This document shows, piece by piece, positions 23,999-32,305 of a stretch of DNA of 36,146 nucleotides. The stretch's first letter is position 1, and every line of letters starts with the position of its first letter. The stretch covers positions 1-36,146 of the forward strand of contig JAZUJK010000012.1 of NCBI GenBank assembly GCA_045642705.1. Reading direction: 5' to 3'. Origin of the DNA: UBA1227 sp045642705. GTDB lineage: Bacteria; Bacillota; Clostridia; Oscillospirales; Acutalibacteraceae. The position numbers and the translations under genes were made by a program. The notes under the pieces were generated by a model. The model was not told where the DNA came from. It worked only from the letters and a program-made list of their open reading frames with translations, and made no database searches.

Positions 23999-24865
23999 TT
24001 ATTCTGCATCAAGTTGTTTTGCAAGTTTTTCAAGATCTGCTTTATCGAAGAACTCCATTTCAAGGGTTCCGCCAGTCTTGGAAACGATTACTTTAACTTT
24101 TCTTCCAAGAGTGCTAGAGAGTGCAAGTTCAACCTCATCATAGAAAGTATCTCTATTATGAGTCTTGCGACGAGGTTTCGCATCTGTCTTCGTCTGTGAT
24201 TGTTTAGCAAGTTTTTCTACATCACGAACAGAGAGATCGTTCTTTTGAATCTCAGCAGCAGTTTTTACCATGTCCTCCTCTTTTTCAAAACCGAGGAGTG
24301 CACGGGCATGACCTGCTGAAATCTTGCCAGTCTTGGCAAGATCACGAACGTTCTCTGGGAGATTGAGAAGACGAAGTGCATTTGCGATTGCTGGGCGTGA
24401 GCGTCCAACGCGCGCAGCTGCTTCTTCCTGCGTGAGGTTGTATCTCTCGATGAGAAGCTGAAGTCCTTCTGCTTCTTCTATCGGATTGAGGTCCTCACGC
24501 TGTAAGTTTTCGATGAGCGCAATTTCCATTGCCTGCTCATCTGACATTTCCTTGATTACAACTGGTACTTCTGTAAGTCCAGCGATGCGGGATGCGCGCC
24601 AACGACGCTCACCTGCTACAAGCTGATATGAACCATCAGTCATTGGTCGAACAAGAAGTGGCTGTAAAACACCATTGCGTTCGATACTTGATGCGAGTTC
24701 ATTAAGGGCTTTCTCATCAAATGTTTTACGAGGCTGCTCTTTATTAGGCTCAATCTCATTGAGCTTTAATGTAACAGTACCGCTAACAGAAATATCATCT
24801 ACTGTATTATCTAAAAAGAGAGCATCGAGACCACGGCCGAGGCCACCTTTTTTAGCGTTTGCCAT
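23999..24865 (-). CDS. parB: Chromosome partition protein ParB (Spo0J)
   Basis: 288 residues. A CTP-dependent clamp that loads at parS and spreads. The CTP-binding motif GERRWRAS lies at residues 85-92, ENLQREDLNPIEEA near 119, and the helix-turn-helix LTQEEAAARVGRSRPAIANALRLL near 140-163 reads parS. The N-terminus GGLGRGLDALF is the ParA-stimulating peptide region. It starts 6 bases after parA; two parS sites lie at 25761-25776 and 26882-26897. No noc paralogue is present in the window. Confidence 0.97.
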   Translation of the reverse strand: MANAKKGGLGRGLDALFLDNTVDDISVSGTVTLKLNEIEPNKEQPRKTFDEKALNELASSIERNGVLQPLLVRPMTDGSYQLVAGERRWRASRIAGLTEVPVVIKEMSDEQAMEIALIENLQREDLNPIEEAEGLQLLIERYNLTQEEAAARVGRSRPAIANALRLLNLPENVRDLAKTGKISAGHARALLGFEKEEDMVKTAAEIQKNDLSVRDVEKLAKQSQTKTDAKPRRKTHNRDTFYDEVELALSSTLGRKVKVIVSKTGGTLEMEFFDKADLEKLAKQLDAE

Positions 24866-24871
24866 TATGAT

Positions 24872-25642
24872 TTACCCCCTTCTGTTTTGCTTGATGAATT
24901 CCTTAGCAAGGTTTTCATAAGCAAGACTTCCTTTTGAATTCTTGTCATAGTACATAATAGGCATACCAAAGCTTGGTGCTTCGGAAAGTCTTACATTTCT
25001 TGGGATTACTGAAGAATATACCTTTTTAGGGAAGAACTTCTTTACCTCAGCTACAACCTGCTGAGTAAGATTAAGTCTACCATCATACATTGTGAGTACT
25101 ACACCTTCGAGATCAAGCATAGGATTATAGAGACGCTTGATCTGACGTACTGTAGACATAAGTTGGGTAAGGCCTTCCAGTGCATAGTATTCGCACTGAA
25201 TAGGAATGATAAGAGTATCGCTTGCGCATAAAGCGTTTAACGTAATCAGTCCAAGTGAAGGCGGACAATCTATGAAGATATAGTCATAATCGTTATATAG
25301 AACAAGAAGAGAATTCTTAAGTCTGGACTCTCTCTTTTTCATATCAACAAGTTCCAGTTCAGCACCTGCAAGGTTCATATTGCTTGGCAATACATCTACA
25401 CCCTTGAACTTTGTTGTGATGATTACGTCCTTAGGATTTACTCCATTTATGAGAACATCATAAGAAGAATATCTGAGAGAACGTTTATCAATACCAAAGC
25501 CACTGGTTGTATTTCCCTGAGGATCTATATCAACTAGTAACACTTTTTTATCATGCGAGCCAATGGCAGCGATAAGGTTAACAGCTGTTGTTGTTTTACC
25601 TACACCACCTTTTTGGTTTACAATTGATATTGTTTTTGCCAT
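24872..25642 (-). CDS. parA: Chromosome partition ATPase ParA (Soj)
   Basis: 256 residues from ATG at 25642, after AAAGGAGG. Deviant Walker A KGGVGKTT at residues 11-18 (with the signature lysine), Walker A' region DIDPQGN, and FIDCPPSLG as Walker B. Dimerises with ATP on DNA and is driven by ParB; also interacts with DnaA in Bacillus. The frame stays open upstream to 25777, but that part merely translates the parS palindrome and has no ribosome site. Confidence 0.97.
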   Translation of the reverse strand: MAKTISIVNQKGGVGKTTTAVNLIAAIGSHDKKVLLVDIDPQGNTTSGFGIDKRSLRYSSYDVLINGVNPKDVIITTKFKGVDVLPSNMNLAGAELELVDMKKRESRLKNSLLVLYNDYDYIFIDCPPSLGLITLNALCASDTLIIPIQCEYYALEGLTQLMSTVRQIKRLYNPMLDLEGVVLTMYDGRLNLTQQVVAEVKKFFPKKVYSSVIPRNVRLSEAPSFGMPIMYYDKNSKGSLAYENLAKEFIKQNRRG

Positions 25643-25687
25643 AAAAGTGCCTCCTTTGTTTGGAATTAGCAAATTTAATGAAAATAT

Positions 25688-25696
25688 ATTATCACA
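25688..25696 (-). promoter_or_regulatory. Candidate extended -10 of parA
   Basis: Minus strand TGTGATAAT (complement of 25688-25696), about 45 bases before the parA ATG and downstream of the parS terminator. No clear -35; tentative. Confidence 0.35.
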
Positions 25697-25749
25697 TATA
25701 CTAATATAATAAAAGGGGTTAAATAGGACTTTTCGGTTGAAATATATTA

Positions 25750-25787
25750 AAATAGCCGTATGTTTCACGTGAAACATACGGCTATTT
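25750..25787. promoter_or_regulatory. parS: parS site within a 38-bp perfect palindrome, also terminator-like
   Basis: The centre TGTTTCACGTGAAACA (25761-25776) matches the 16-bp parS consensus exactly. Symmetry continues perfectly outward to 25750 and 25787, giving 19+19 paired bases. On the minus strand the stem is followed by TTAATATATTT, so RNA copied from rsmG toward parA could terminate here. It lies between the two genes. Confidence 0.93.
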
Positions 25788-25799
25788 GTTTAATATTGT

Positions 25800-26510
25800 T
25801 TAAAGTGGTCGCTTTGTCATCTGGCCTTTTGGTCTAGGATATTTATCCTTGGTGGATGATATTTTTTCAATTGTTATTATTGCACGCTCTCCGCATCCAG
25901 GTAATTCATATGCTTCAAAAGCGGATACTTTGCCACCTAGTTCTGAAATAGCATTTGTTGCAATATCGAGTTCCCCTCTTGCATCTGCACCTTTCATTGA
26001 GATGAAATATCCACCTGTTCTAACAAAAGGAATGCAATATTCTGAGAGGTCACGGAGATTGGATACTGCTCTTGCGGTTGCAATATCATATTGCTCTCGG
26101 TGTGCAGGATCGTGTCCTGCATCCTCTGCTCTCATATGAACTATATTTGCAGAAAGACCAATTTCGTCCAAAATATTTTGAATTACTAGCAGTTTCTTAT
26201 TGGTGCTATCAAGTAGGGTGAGATTAATATCTGGACATGCAATTAGAAGAACAAGCCCAGGAAAGCCAGCACCAGTTCCCACATCAATAATCTTATCCCC
26301 CGCTGATAGCGGATGATATTTTAGAAATGCAAGGCTATCTATGAAATGCTTTTCAACGATTTCATCTGGCTCAGTTATAGCAGTGAGGTTAATTTTTTCA
26401 TTCCAATCAACAAGAAGCTCTGCATATTTATCAAATCTATCAAGTGCAATATCATCGAGAGATATTCCAATATCTGCAGCTCGATTTTTTAATAATTCTC
26501 TGTCTATCAT
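25800..26510 (-). CDS. rsmG: 16S rRNA (guanine-N7) methyltransferase RsmG
   Basis: 236 residues. Methylates G527 (E. coli numbering) of 16S rRNA using SAM. The SAM-binding motif DVGTGAGFPG is at residues 76-85, preceded by WNEKINLTAI near 36-45 and FIDSLAFL. Loss of RsmG gives low-level streptomycin resistance in other bacteria. The start overlaps the mnmG stop by one base, giving a coupled mnmE-mnmG-rsmG unit. Confidence 0.97.
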   Translation of the reverse strand: MIDRELLKNRAADIGISLDDIALDRFDKYAELLVDWNEKINLTAITEPDEIVEKHFIDSLAFLKYHPLSAGDKIIDVGTGAGFPGLVLLIACPDINLTLLDSTNKKLLVIQNILDEIGLSANIVHMRAEDAGHDPAHREQYDIATARAVSNLRDLSEYCIPFVRTGGYFISMKGADARGELDIATNAISELGGKVSAFEAYELPGCGERAIITIEKISSTKDKYPRPKGQMTKRPL

Positions 26511-28381
26511 TAGATTTTCTCCTTTTCTAGATAAATTAGGAGAACAGATATATCAGCTGGGCTGACGCCAGAGATTCTGCTAGCCTGTCCTACGCTTGCG
26601 GGTTTTATAAGATTTAACTTTTCGCGTGCCTCTAGTCTGAGGCCAATAATATTATTGTAATCAAAGTCCTCTGGAAGCTTCTTGCCTTCCAAGCGACGCA
26701 TCTCACTTATTTGTGCTTGCTGTCTCTTGATATAGCCTTCGTACTTCGCTTCTATCTCTACTTCCTCACATACTTCATCAGGAAGTTCAGGTCTTGTCTT
26801 ATCAAATGGTGCCAGGTCATAATATCCAAGTTGAGGTCGTCTAATTAGTTCAACAAGTTTAGTACCCGTTTTAAGAGGAGATGTTTCACGTGAAACAAGA
26901 AGGTTGTTTATCTCATCTGAAGGAGGAATTGTAACATTCTTTACTCTCTCAAGTTCCTTTTCAATGAGTTCCTTTTTCTCTAAGACTTCATCATATCTTG
27001 CTTTTGATACTAGACCATATTTATATCCATACTCTGTAAGACGGAGGTCCGCATTATCCTGGCGGATGATAAGTCTATATTCAGAACGTGAAGTCATCAT
27101 TCTGTATGGATCTTGGCAACCCTTAGTAACAAGGTCGTCAATTAGAGTTCCAATATATGAAGATGCTCTATCTAAAATGAAAGGTTCTTCACCACGGATT
27201 TTAAGCACAGCGTTTATTCCTGCCATGATTCCTTGGGCAGCGGCTTCCTCATATCCTGAGGATCCATTGAACTGTCCTGCTCCAAATAGACCAGGGAAAT
27301 CAAGGAATTCGAGGCTTGCTTTTAGGGATAGGGGATCTATGCAATCATATTCAATAGCATAGGCTGTACGTATAACTTCTACATTTTCTAGACCTGGAAT
27401 AGTACGTAGGAACTTGAGCTGTACATCCTCAGGCAGAGAGGAGGAAAGACCTTGTAAATACATTTCCTGGGTGTTAAGACCACAAGGTTCAATGAAAACT
27501 TGATGTCTTTCTTTGTCTCTAAATGTCATTATTTTGGATTCTATGCTTGGACAATATCTAGGGCCAATTCCCTCAATAGAACCATTGTAGAGAGGGGAGC
27601 GATCCAGGTTGTCCAAGATCACTTTATGGGTGTCTGCATTTGTATATGTGATATGGCAGACAGTTTTATTTTCAGGTGTGAAGCTCTTATCATGGGAAAA
27701 ACGTACGAGCTTTTCATCGGCCTCTTGCACCTCAAGTTTTTCGAAATTTATTGTTCTCTTATTAACTCTAGAAGGTGTGCCAGTTTTAAACCTTCTTGTC
27801 TTTACGCCAAGTTTATTTAGAGCAATTGACAAGTCGGTGGCAGGGAAGAGACCATCTGGTCCGCTGGCATAAGATACATCTCCAACATATACCATACCGC
27901 CGAGAAATGTACCTGTTGCGAGGATTACAGCCTTGGCATGATAAATTGCTTCGAGTTTTGTAGTCAATTCCCAGAGACCATTTTCACATTGTTTCAAATC
28001 AACAATTTCTGCTTGACGCATCTCAAGATTCTCTGTAGATTCAATTACATTTTTCATGTAAGCTGAGTAATTTCTTCTATCAATCTGTGCGCGAGGGCTA
28101 TGAATTGCTGGGCCCTTGCCGAGGCCGAGCATCCTGCTCTGGATCATATTGTAATCCGCAGCAAGGCCCATCTCTCCGCCGAGCGCATCAATTTCGCGAA
28201 CGAGGTGACCTTTAGAAGATCCGCCGATTGATGGGTTGCAAGGCATGTTGCCAACCCAATCGGCAGATATTGTAAATATGCAGGTGTTTGCGCCCATACG
28301 AGCAGCAGCAAGTGCTGCTTCTATACCGGCGTGGCCTGCACCTATTACAGCCACATCATATTCCTTTGCAAAATACTTCAT
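26510..28381 (-). CDS. mnmG: tRNA-U34 carboxymethylaminomethyl-modifying enzyme MnmG (GidA)
   Basis: 623 residues, usual length. FAD-binding GAGHAGIEAA at residues 14-23, the conserved CNPSIGGSSKGHLVREIDALGG region near 47-68 and the C-terminal helical domain that contacts MnmE (SVGQASRISGVSPADISVLL). Works with MnmE to make cmnm5U34. A second parS site lies inside the gene and encodes VSRET. It follows mnmE by 3 bases. Confidence 0.98.
   Translation of the reverse strand: MKYFAKEYDVAVIGAGHAGIEAALAAARMGANTCIFTISADWVGNMPCNPSIGGSSKGHLVREIDALGGEMGLAADYNMIQSRMLGLGKGPAIHSPRAQIDRRNYSAYMKNVIESTENLEMRQAEIVDLKQCENGLWELTTKLEAIYHAKAVILATGTFLGGMVYVGDVSYASGPDGLFPATDLSIALNKLGVKTRRFKTGTPSRVNKRTINFEKLEVQEADEKLVRFSHDKSFTPENKTVCHITYTNADTHKVILDNLDRSPLYNGSIEGIGPRYCPSIESKIMTFRDKERHQVFIEPCGLNTQEMYLQGLSSSLPEDVQLKFLRTIPGLENVEVIRTAYAIEYDCIDPLSLKASLEFLDFPGLFGAGQFNGSSGYEEAAAQGIMAGINAVLKIRGEEPFILDRASSYIGTLIDDLVTKGCQDPYRMMTSRSEYRLIIRQDNADLRLTEYGYKYGLVSKARYDEVLEKKELIEKELERVKNVTIPPSDEINNLLVSRETSPLKTGTKLVELIRRPQLGYYDLAPFDKTRPELPDEVCEEVEIEAKYEGYIKRQQAQISEMRRLEGKKLPEDFDYNNIIGLRLEAREKLNLIKPASVGQASRISGVSPADISVLLIYLEKEKI
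26882..26897. promoter_or_regulatory. parS: parS site inside mnmG
   Basis: TGTTTCACGTGAAACA, an exact 16-bp parS, located in the coding sequence where it is read as Val-Ser-Arg-Glu-Thr on the minus strand. Unlike the intergenic copy it has no flanking symmetry. Confidence 0.93.
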
Positions 28382-28384
28382 AAC

Positions 28385-29746
28385 TTACTTACCTACACAG
28401 AATTTAGAAAATACTTCATTTACAACTGCTTCTGAAACTCGCTCACCTGTGAGTTCAAGCAGTGGTTCAATAGCCGCATCAACAGATACATTTACAGCAT
28501 CCATTGTGAGGCCGAGATCTATTGCATTTATTGCCTCATCGATACAGACAAGTGCTCTCTGGCAACAGGAGAGTTGACGCTCATTGATAAGCATTGCAGA
28601 TGATGGATCAAAATCTGCTGTGCCGAGAATATTTTCGAGGCATTCTTTTAAAATATCGAAAGCAGCAGGGTCCTTGGCAGAGAGCGTAAGGACGTGGCTT
28701 ACGAATGGTGATACATCCGAGTCAGTTAGAACGAGTCCTAAATCTGCTTTATTGAGAATGCAGATGGAAGGCTTGCCCTCACATGCTGCAAGAATCGCTC
28801 TATCCTCATCATCAAGAGGCGCACTGGCATCAACTACTGCGAGAATGAGAGCGGAATGCTGGAGCTTGGTCCTAGCATATTCAATACCAATTGATTCAAC
28901 AACATCATCCGACTCACGAATACCAGCAGTATCGGAGAGGCGAAGAACAATATTGCCTATTCTTGCGGTTTCTTCAACAATATCTCTTGTTGTTCCAGCA
29001 ATCTCTGTAACAATTGATCTGTTCTTTTGAAGGAGGAGATTCATAAGAGTCGATTTTCCAACATTTGGTTTACCAACAATTACAGTCTCAACACCTTCTG
29101 TGATTGCTTGACCAGCATCAAATTTATCTATTAGTGAATTTAGCTTTTCTCTAGCACCTACAAAGTTTTCTCTGAGTGACATAAAATCTAAATCTTCTAT
29201 ATCTTCGTCTGGATAGTCAACCCATGCAGCCATATGAGCAGATGCTCCAATAAATACATCTGCAATTTCTTTAATCTCTCGTGACAATGTACCCTCGAGC
29301 GTATTGAAAGCAGCATCTGCTGCCTGTCTGCCATGGGCAGAGATAAGTGTCATAACGGATTCGGCTTCCGTGAGATCCATTTTGCCATTTAGGAATGCAC
29401 GTTTTGTGAATTCACCTGGCTCTGCTGGAATTGCACCATTTTGTAAGCAAAGACGAAGTATCTGTTGCATAAGATATAGTCCGCCATGGCATTGGAGTTC
29501 TACAACATCCTCACCCGTATAGCTTTTAGGTGCCTTATATACGATAGCAACTGCTTGATCCAGCTCCTTGTCTCCATCATGGACATGGCCAAATCGTACA
29601 CTGTATCCTGGAAGAGAGGAGAGTGTGGAGTGACCTACGCATGAAAAGACACGGTCCGCAACAGCAGTTGCGTCCGGTCCAGATATTTTAACTATGCCTA
29701 TACCGCCAGCGGCATTAGGTGTTGAAATAGCAGCAATTGTAGACAT
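28385..29746 (-). CDS. mnmE: tRNA modification GTPase MnmE (TrmE)
   Basis: 453 residues. N-terminal formyl-THF-binding domain (AIVYKAPKSYTGEDVVE near 67-83, FTKRAFLNGKMDLTEAES), and an inserted G domain with P-loop GKPNVGKS (225-232), the switch AGTTRDIV, DTAGIR and NKADL. The C-terminus ends FCVGK, with Cys450 in the position of the catalytic FCIGK cysteine. It is the first gene of the mnmE-mnmG-rsmG unit, with its own promoter back-to-back with that of glyS. Confidence 0.98.
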   Translation of the reverse strand: MSTIAAISTPNAAGGIGIVKISGPDATAVADRVFSCVGHSTLSSLPGYSVRFGHVHDGDKELDQAVAIVYKAPKSYTGEDVVELQCHGGLYLMQQILRLCLQNGAIPAEPGEFTKRAFLNGKMDLTEAESVMTLISAHGRQAADAAFNTLEGTLSREIKEIADVFIGASAHMAAWVDYPDEDIEDLDFMSLRENFVGAREKLNSLIDKFDAGQAITEGVETVIVGKPNVGKSTLMNLLLQKNRSIVTEIAGTTRDIVEETARIGNIVLRLSDTAGIRESDDVVESIGIEYARTKLQHSALILAVVDASAPLDDEDRAILAACEGKPSICILNKADLGLVLTDSDVSPFVSHVLTLSAKDPAAFDILKECLENILGTADFDPSSAMLINERQLSCCQRALVCIDEAINAIDLGLTMDAVNVSVDAAIEPLLELTGERVSEAVVNEVFSKFCVGK

Positions 29747-29785
29747 AACTCTCTCCTACTAATTAGTTTTCGTTGAACGAATGAA

Positions 29786-29814
29786 ATTCTATCATAAGTT
29801 ACTATACAAATCAA
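29786..29814 (-). promoter_or_regulatory. mnmE promoter
   Basis: Minus-strand TTGATT (29809-29814), a 17-base spacer and TAGAAT (29786-29791). The -35 directly abuts the glyS -35. Confidence 0.55.
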
Positions 29815-29843
29815 TTGACTTTTAAAATGTAATATATTAATAT
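29815..29843 (+). promoter_or_regulatory. glyS promoter
   Basis: TTGACT (29815-29820), a 17-base spacer and TAATAT (29838-29843), 66 bases before the ATG. No T-box leader is present in the short 5' region. Confidence 0.55.
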
Positions 29844-29908
29844 TTTCTACGTTACTTATCAGTAATAATTGCTTTGCGCAAAAGCCATTTGCGCGGAAGG
29901 AGAAAATA

Positions 29909-31324
29909 ATGGTAAACACAGAAAAGACAATGGAAAAAATCGTAGCACTTTGTAAGAACCGTGGTTTCGTCTATGCCGGATCTGAAATCTACGGCGGCCT
30001 TGCAAACACATGGGACTATGGCCCACTTGGTGCAGAGATGAAGCAGAATATCAAGGATGCTTGGAGAAAGAAATTTATCCAGGAAAACGAGTACAACGTA
30101 GGCCTTGATGCTGCAATTCTTATGAACCCTCAGACATGGGTAGCATCTGGCCATCTTGCTGGATTCTCAGATCCTCTTATGGATTGTAAGCAGTGTCATA
30201 CAAGACATAGAGCAGACAAACTTATTGAGGATTATGTAGCAGAGAACGGTCTCTCAGACAATCCTGCTGGTTTCTCTGACGAGGAACTTATGAACTACAT
30301 CCGCGAGCATTCTATTGCTTGTCCTGATTGTGGAGCTCATGATTTTACAGATATACGCAAGTTTAACTTGATGTTCAAGACTTTCCAGGGCGTAACAGAG
30401 GATTCCAAGAATGAGATTTACCTCCGTCCTGAAACAGCACAGGGTATCTTCGTAAACTTTGCAAATGTTCAGCGTACAACAAGACGTAAGGTTCCATTTG
30501 GTATAGCTCAGGTTGGTAAATCATTCCGTAATGAGATTACACCAGGTAACTTCATCTTCCGTGTACGTGAATTCGAGCAGATGGAACTTGAGTTCTTCTG
30601 CAAGCCAGGCACTGACCTTGAATGGTTTGATTACTGGCGTGCATTCTGCCGTGACTGGCTATATTCTCTCGGCATGAAGCCAGAGAATCTTCGCCTTCGC
30701 GACCACGACCCAGAGGAACTTTGCTTCTATTCTAAGGCAACAACAGACTTTGAGTATCTATTCCCATTCGGTTGGGGCGAACTCTGGGGCGTTGCAGATA
30801 GAACAGACTATGACCTCACTCAGCATATCAATACATCTGGCAAGGATTTGTCATATTTTGATCCAGAGACAAACGAGAGATATGTTCCTTATGTTATCGA
30901 GCCATCACTCGGTGTAGAGCGTCTCTTCTTGTCACTTCTTGTTGAGGCTTACGATGAGGAAGTTGTAGATGCTGAGAAGAATGACACACGTGTTGTTATG
31001 CACTTCCATCCAGCAATTGCACCATTTAAAGTAGCAGTTCTTCCTCTTTCTAAGAAGCTTTCAGACAAGGCTATGGAAGTATATAAAGAACTTGCAAAAG
31101 ATTTCGTTGTAGATTATGACGATGCTGGTTCAATTGGTAAGCGTTATCGTCGTGAAGACGAGATTGGAACTCCATTCTGTGTAACTGTTGACTTTGAAAC
31201 AGTTGGCGATGAGAATACACCAGCAGATAACGCTGTTACTGTTCGTGATCGTGATACTATGGAGCAGGTTCGTATTCCAATTTCAGAACTCAGAGATTAT
31301 ATTGCAGAGAAGGTAGCATTCTAA
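29909..31324 (+). CDS. glyS: Glycyl-tRNA synthetase, single-chain dimeric type
   Basis: 471 residues of the alpha2 GlyRS type found in Gram-positives and eukaryotes, not the alpha-beta type. The N-terminus has CKNRGFVYAGSEIYGG and LANTWDYGPLG; class II motif 2 is in FRNEITPGNFIFRVREFEQ; the C-terminal anticodon domain begins near KVAVLPLSKK. Two CxxC pairs (CKQCHTRH near residue 93 and CPDCGAHD near 137) suggest a zinc-binding insert. The ATG follows GGAAGGAG. The stop overlaps the start of the cysteine synthase-like gene. Confidence 0.97.
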   Translation: MVNTEKTMEKIVALCKNRGFVYAGSEIYGGLANTWDYGPLGAEMKQNIKDAWRKKFIQENEYNVGLDAAILMNPQTWVASGHLAGFSDPLMDCKQCHTRHRADKLIEDYVAENGLSDNPAGFSDEELMNYIREHSIACPDCGAHDFTDIRKFNLMFKTFQGVTEDSKNEIYLRPETAQGIFVNFANVQRTTRRKVPFGIAQVGKSFRNEITPGNFIFRVREFEQMELEFFCKPGTDLEWFDYWRAFCRDWLYSLGMKPENLRLRDHDPEELCFYSKATTDFEYLFPFGWGELWGVADRTDYDLTQHINTSGKDLSYFDPETNERYVPYVIEPSLGVERLFLSLLVEAYDEEVVDAEKNDTRVVMHFHPAIAPFKVAVLPLSKKLSDKAMEVYKELAKDFVVDYDDAGSIGKRYRREDEIGTPFCVTVDFETVGDENTPADNAVTVRDRDTMEQVRIPISELRDYIAEKVAF

Positions 31325-32262
31325 TGATATATAACAATGTTCTCGACGCTATGGGACAGACTCCTGTTATTCGTTTGTCGGAGAGAATGGTTGATCCAAA
31401 TACAAGTGCAGAAGTACTTGTAAAATATGAGGGCCTAAATGTTGGCGGTAGTATCAAAACTCGTACAGCACTTGAGATGATTCTTGCAGCTGAAAAAGAG
31501 GGCATTCTCGATGAGGATTCAATCATTGTAGAGCCTACAAGCGGAAACCAGGGTATCGGTCTTGCTCTTGTTGGCGCTGTAAAAGGATATCACACAATAA
31601 TTATTATGCCTGACTCTGTATCAGAGGAACGCAGAAAAATATGCCACCACTATGGTGCCGAGATTGAACTCGTACATGATGATGGTGACATTGGAAAATG
31701 TATCGATAACTGTATTAAACTTGCATATAAGATGAGAGAAGAAAATCCTCATGTTTTCATCCCTCAGCAGTTTGAAAACCCTAACAATGTAGGTGTTCAC
31801 AAGCGTCATACTGCTCTTGAAATTATGGAGCAGGTTGGAAAGCCAATCGATGGTTTCTGTTCTGGTATTGGTACAGGCGGTACAATCACAGGTGTTGGTG
31901 AAGTTTTAAAATCAATGTATCCAGATATCACGATTTGGGCAGTTGAACCTCAGAATGCAGCAATACTTGCAGGCGGTACAGTTTCAACTCACATCCAAAT
32001 GGGTATCGGTGACGGTATTATCCCAGCAATTTTAAATCAGAATATTTATAGCGATATTTTCGTTGTATCTGATGAGATTGCGCTCAAGACATCCCGTGAT
32101 CTTGCTAGAAAAGAAGGAATCTTCTGCGGAATATCAAGTGGTACAAATGTTGCAGCAGCACTGAAGCTTGCAAAACAGCTTGGTCCTGGAAAGACAGTTG
32201 TTACAATTCTTCCAGATACAGCAGAGAGATATTTCTCAACTCCACTTTTCTATGATGAATAA
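31324..32262 (+). CDS. PLP-dependent cysteine synthase family protein
   Basis: 312 residues, CysK length. The PLP-binding lysine is Lys45 in NVGGSIKTRTAL (usual CysK: PGGSVKDR), the substrate-binding loop reads PTSGNQG (73-77) where TSGNTG is nearly universal, and the phosphate-binding loop is GTGGTITGVGE. The C-terminus GISSGTNVAAALKLA is standard. The two loop changes suggest a separate clade whose substrate could differ from O-acetylserine. No cysE is nearby. Start and glyS stop share one base, so translation is coupled to GlyRS, an unusual pairing. Confidence 0.85.
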   Translation: MIYNNVLDAMGQTPVIRLSERMVDPNTSAEVLVKYEGLNVGGSIKTRTALEMILAAEKEGILDEDSIIVEPTSGNQGIGLALVGAVKGYHTIIIMPDSVSEERRKICHHYGAEIELVHDDGDIGKCIDNCIKLAYKMREENPHVFIPQQFENPNNVGVHKRHTALEIMEQVGKPIDGFCSGIGTGGTITGVGEVLKSMYPDITIWAVEPQNAAILAGGTVSTHIQMGIGDGIIPAILNQNIYSDIFVVSDEIALKTSRDLARKEGIFCGISSGTNVAAALKLAKQLGPGKTVVTILPDTAERYFSTPLFYDE

Positions 32263-32265
32263 AAT

Positions 32266-32298
32266 AAAAGAGACCCTGTGAAGGGTCTCTTTTTTATT
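32266..32298. terminator. Bidirectional terminator between the cysK-like gene and lexA
   Basis: AAAAGAGACCC (32266-32276) and GGGTCTCTTTT (32283-32293), 11 perfect pairs, six-base loop, T-run. Serves both convergent genes. Confidence 0.9.
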
Positions 32299-32305
32299 AT
32301 CTAAA

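Noticed and set aside
25643..25777. N-terminal extension of ParA beginning inside the parS palindrome
   Set aside because: No ribosome site, an atypical sequence, and the normal ParA start MAKTISIVNQ at 25642 has AAAGGAGG.
26904..27362. 152-codon open frame on the plus strand inside mnmG
   Set aside because: Mirror frame of a highly conserved gene with biased codons; no ribosome site or known family.
28584..29030. 148-codon open frame on the plus strand inside mnmE
   Set aside because: Serine-rich antisense shadow of mnmE.
29844..29908. T-box or other tRNA-sensing leader before glyS
   Set aside because: The leader is about 60 bases and lacks the T-box sequence and antiterminator pairings.
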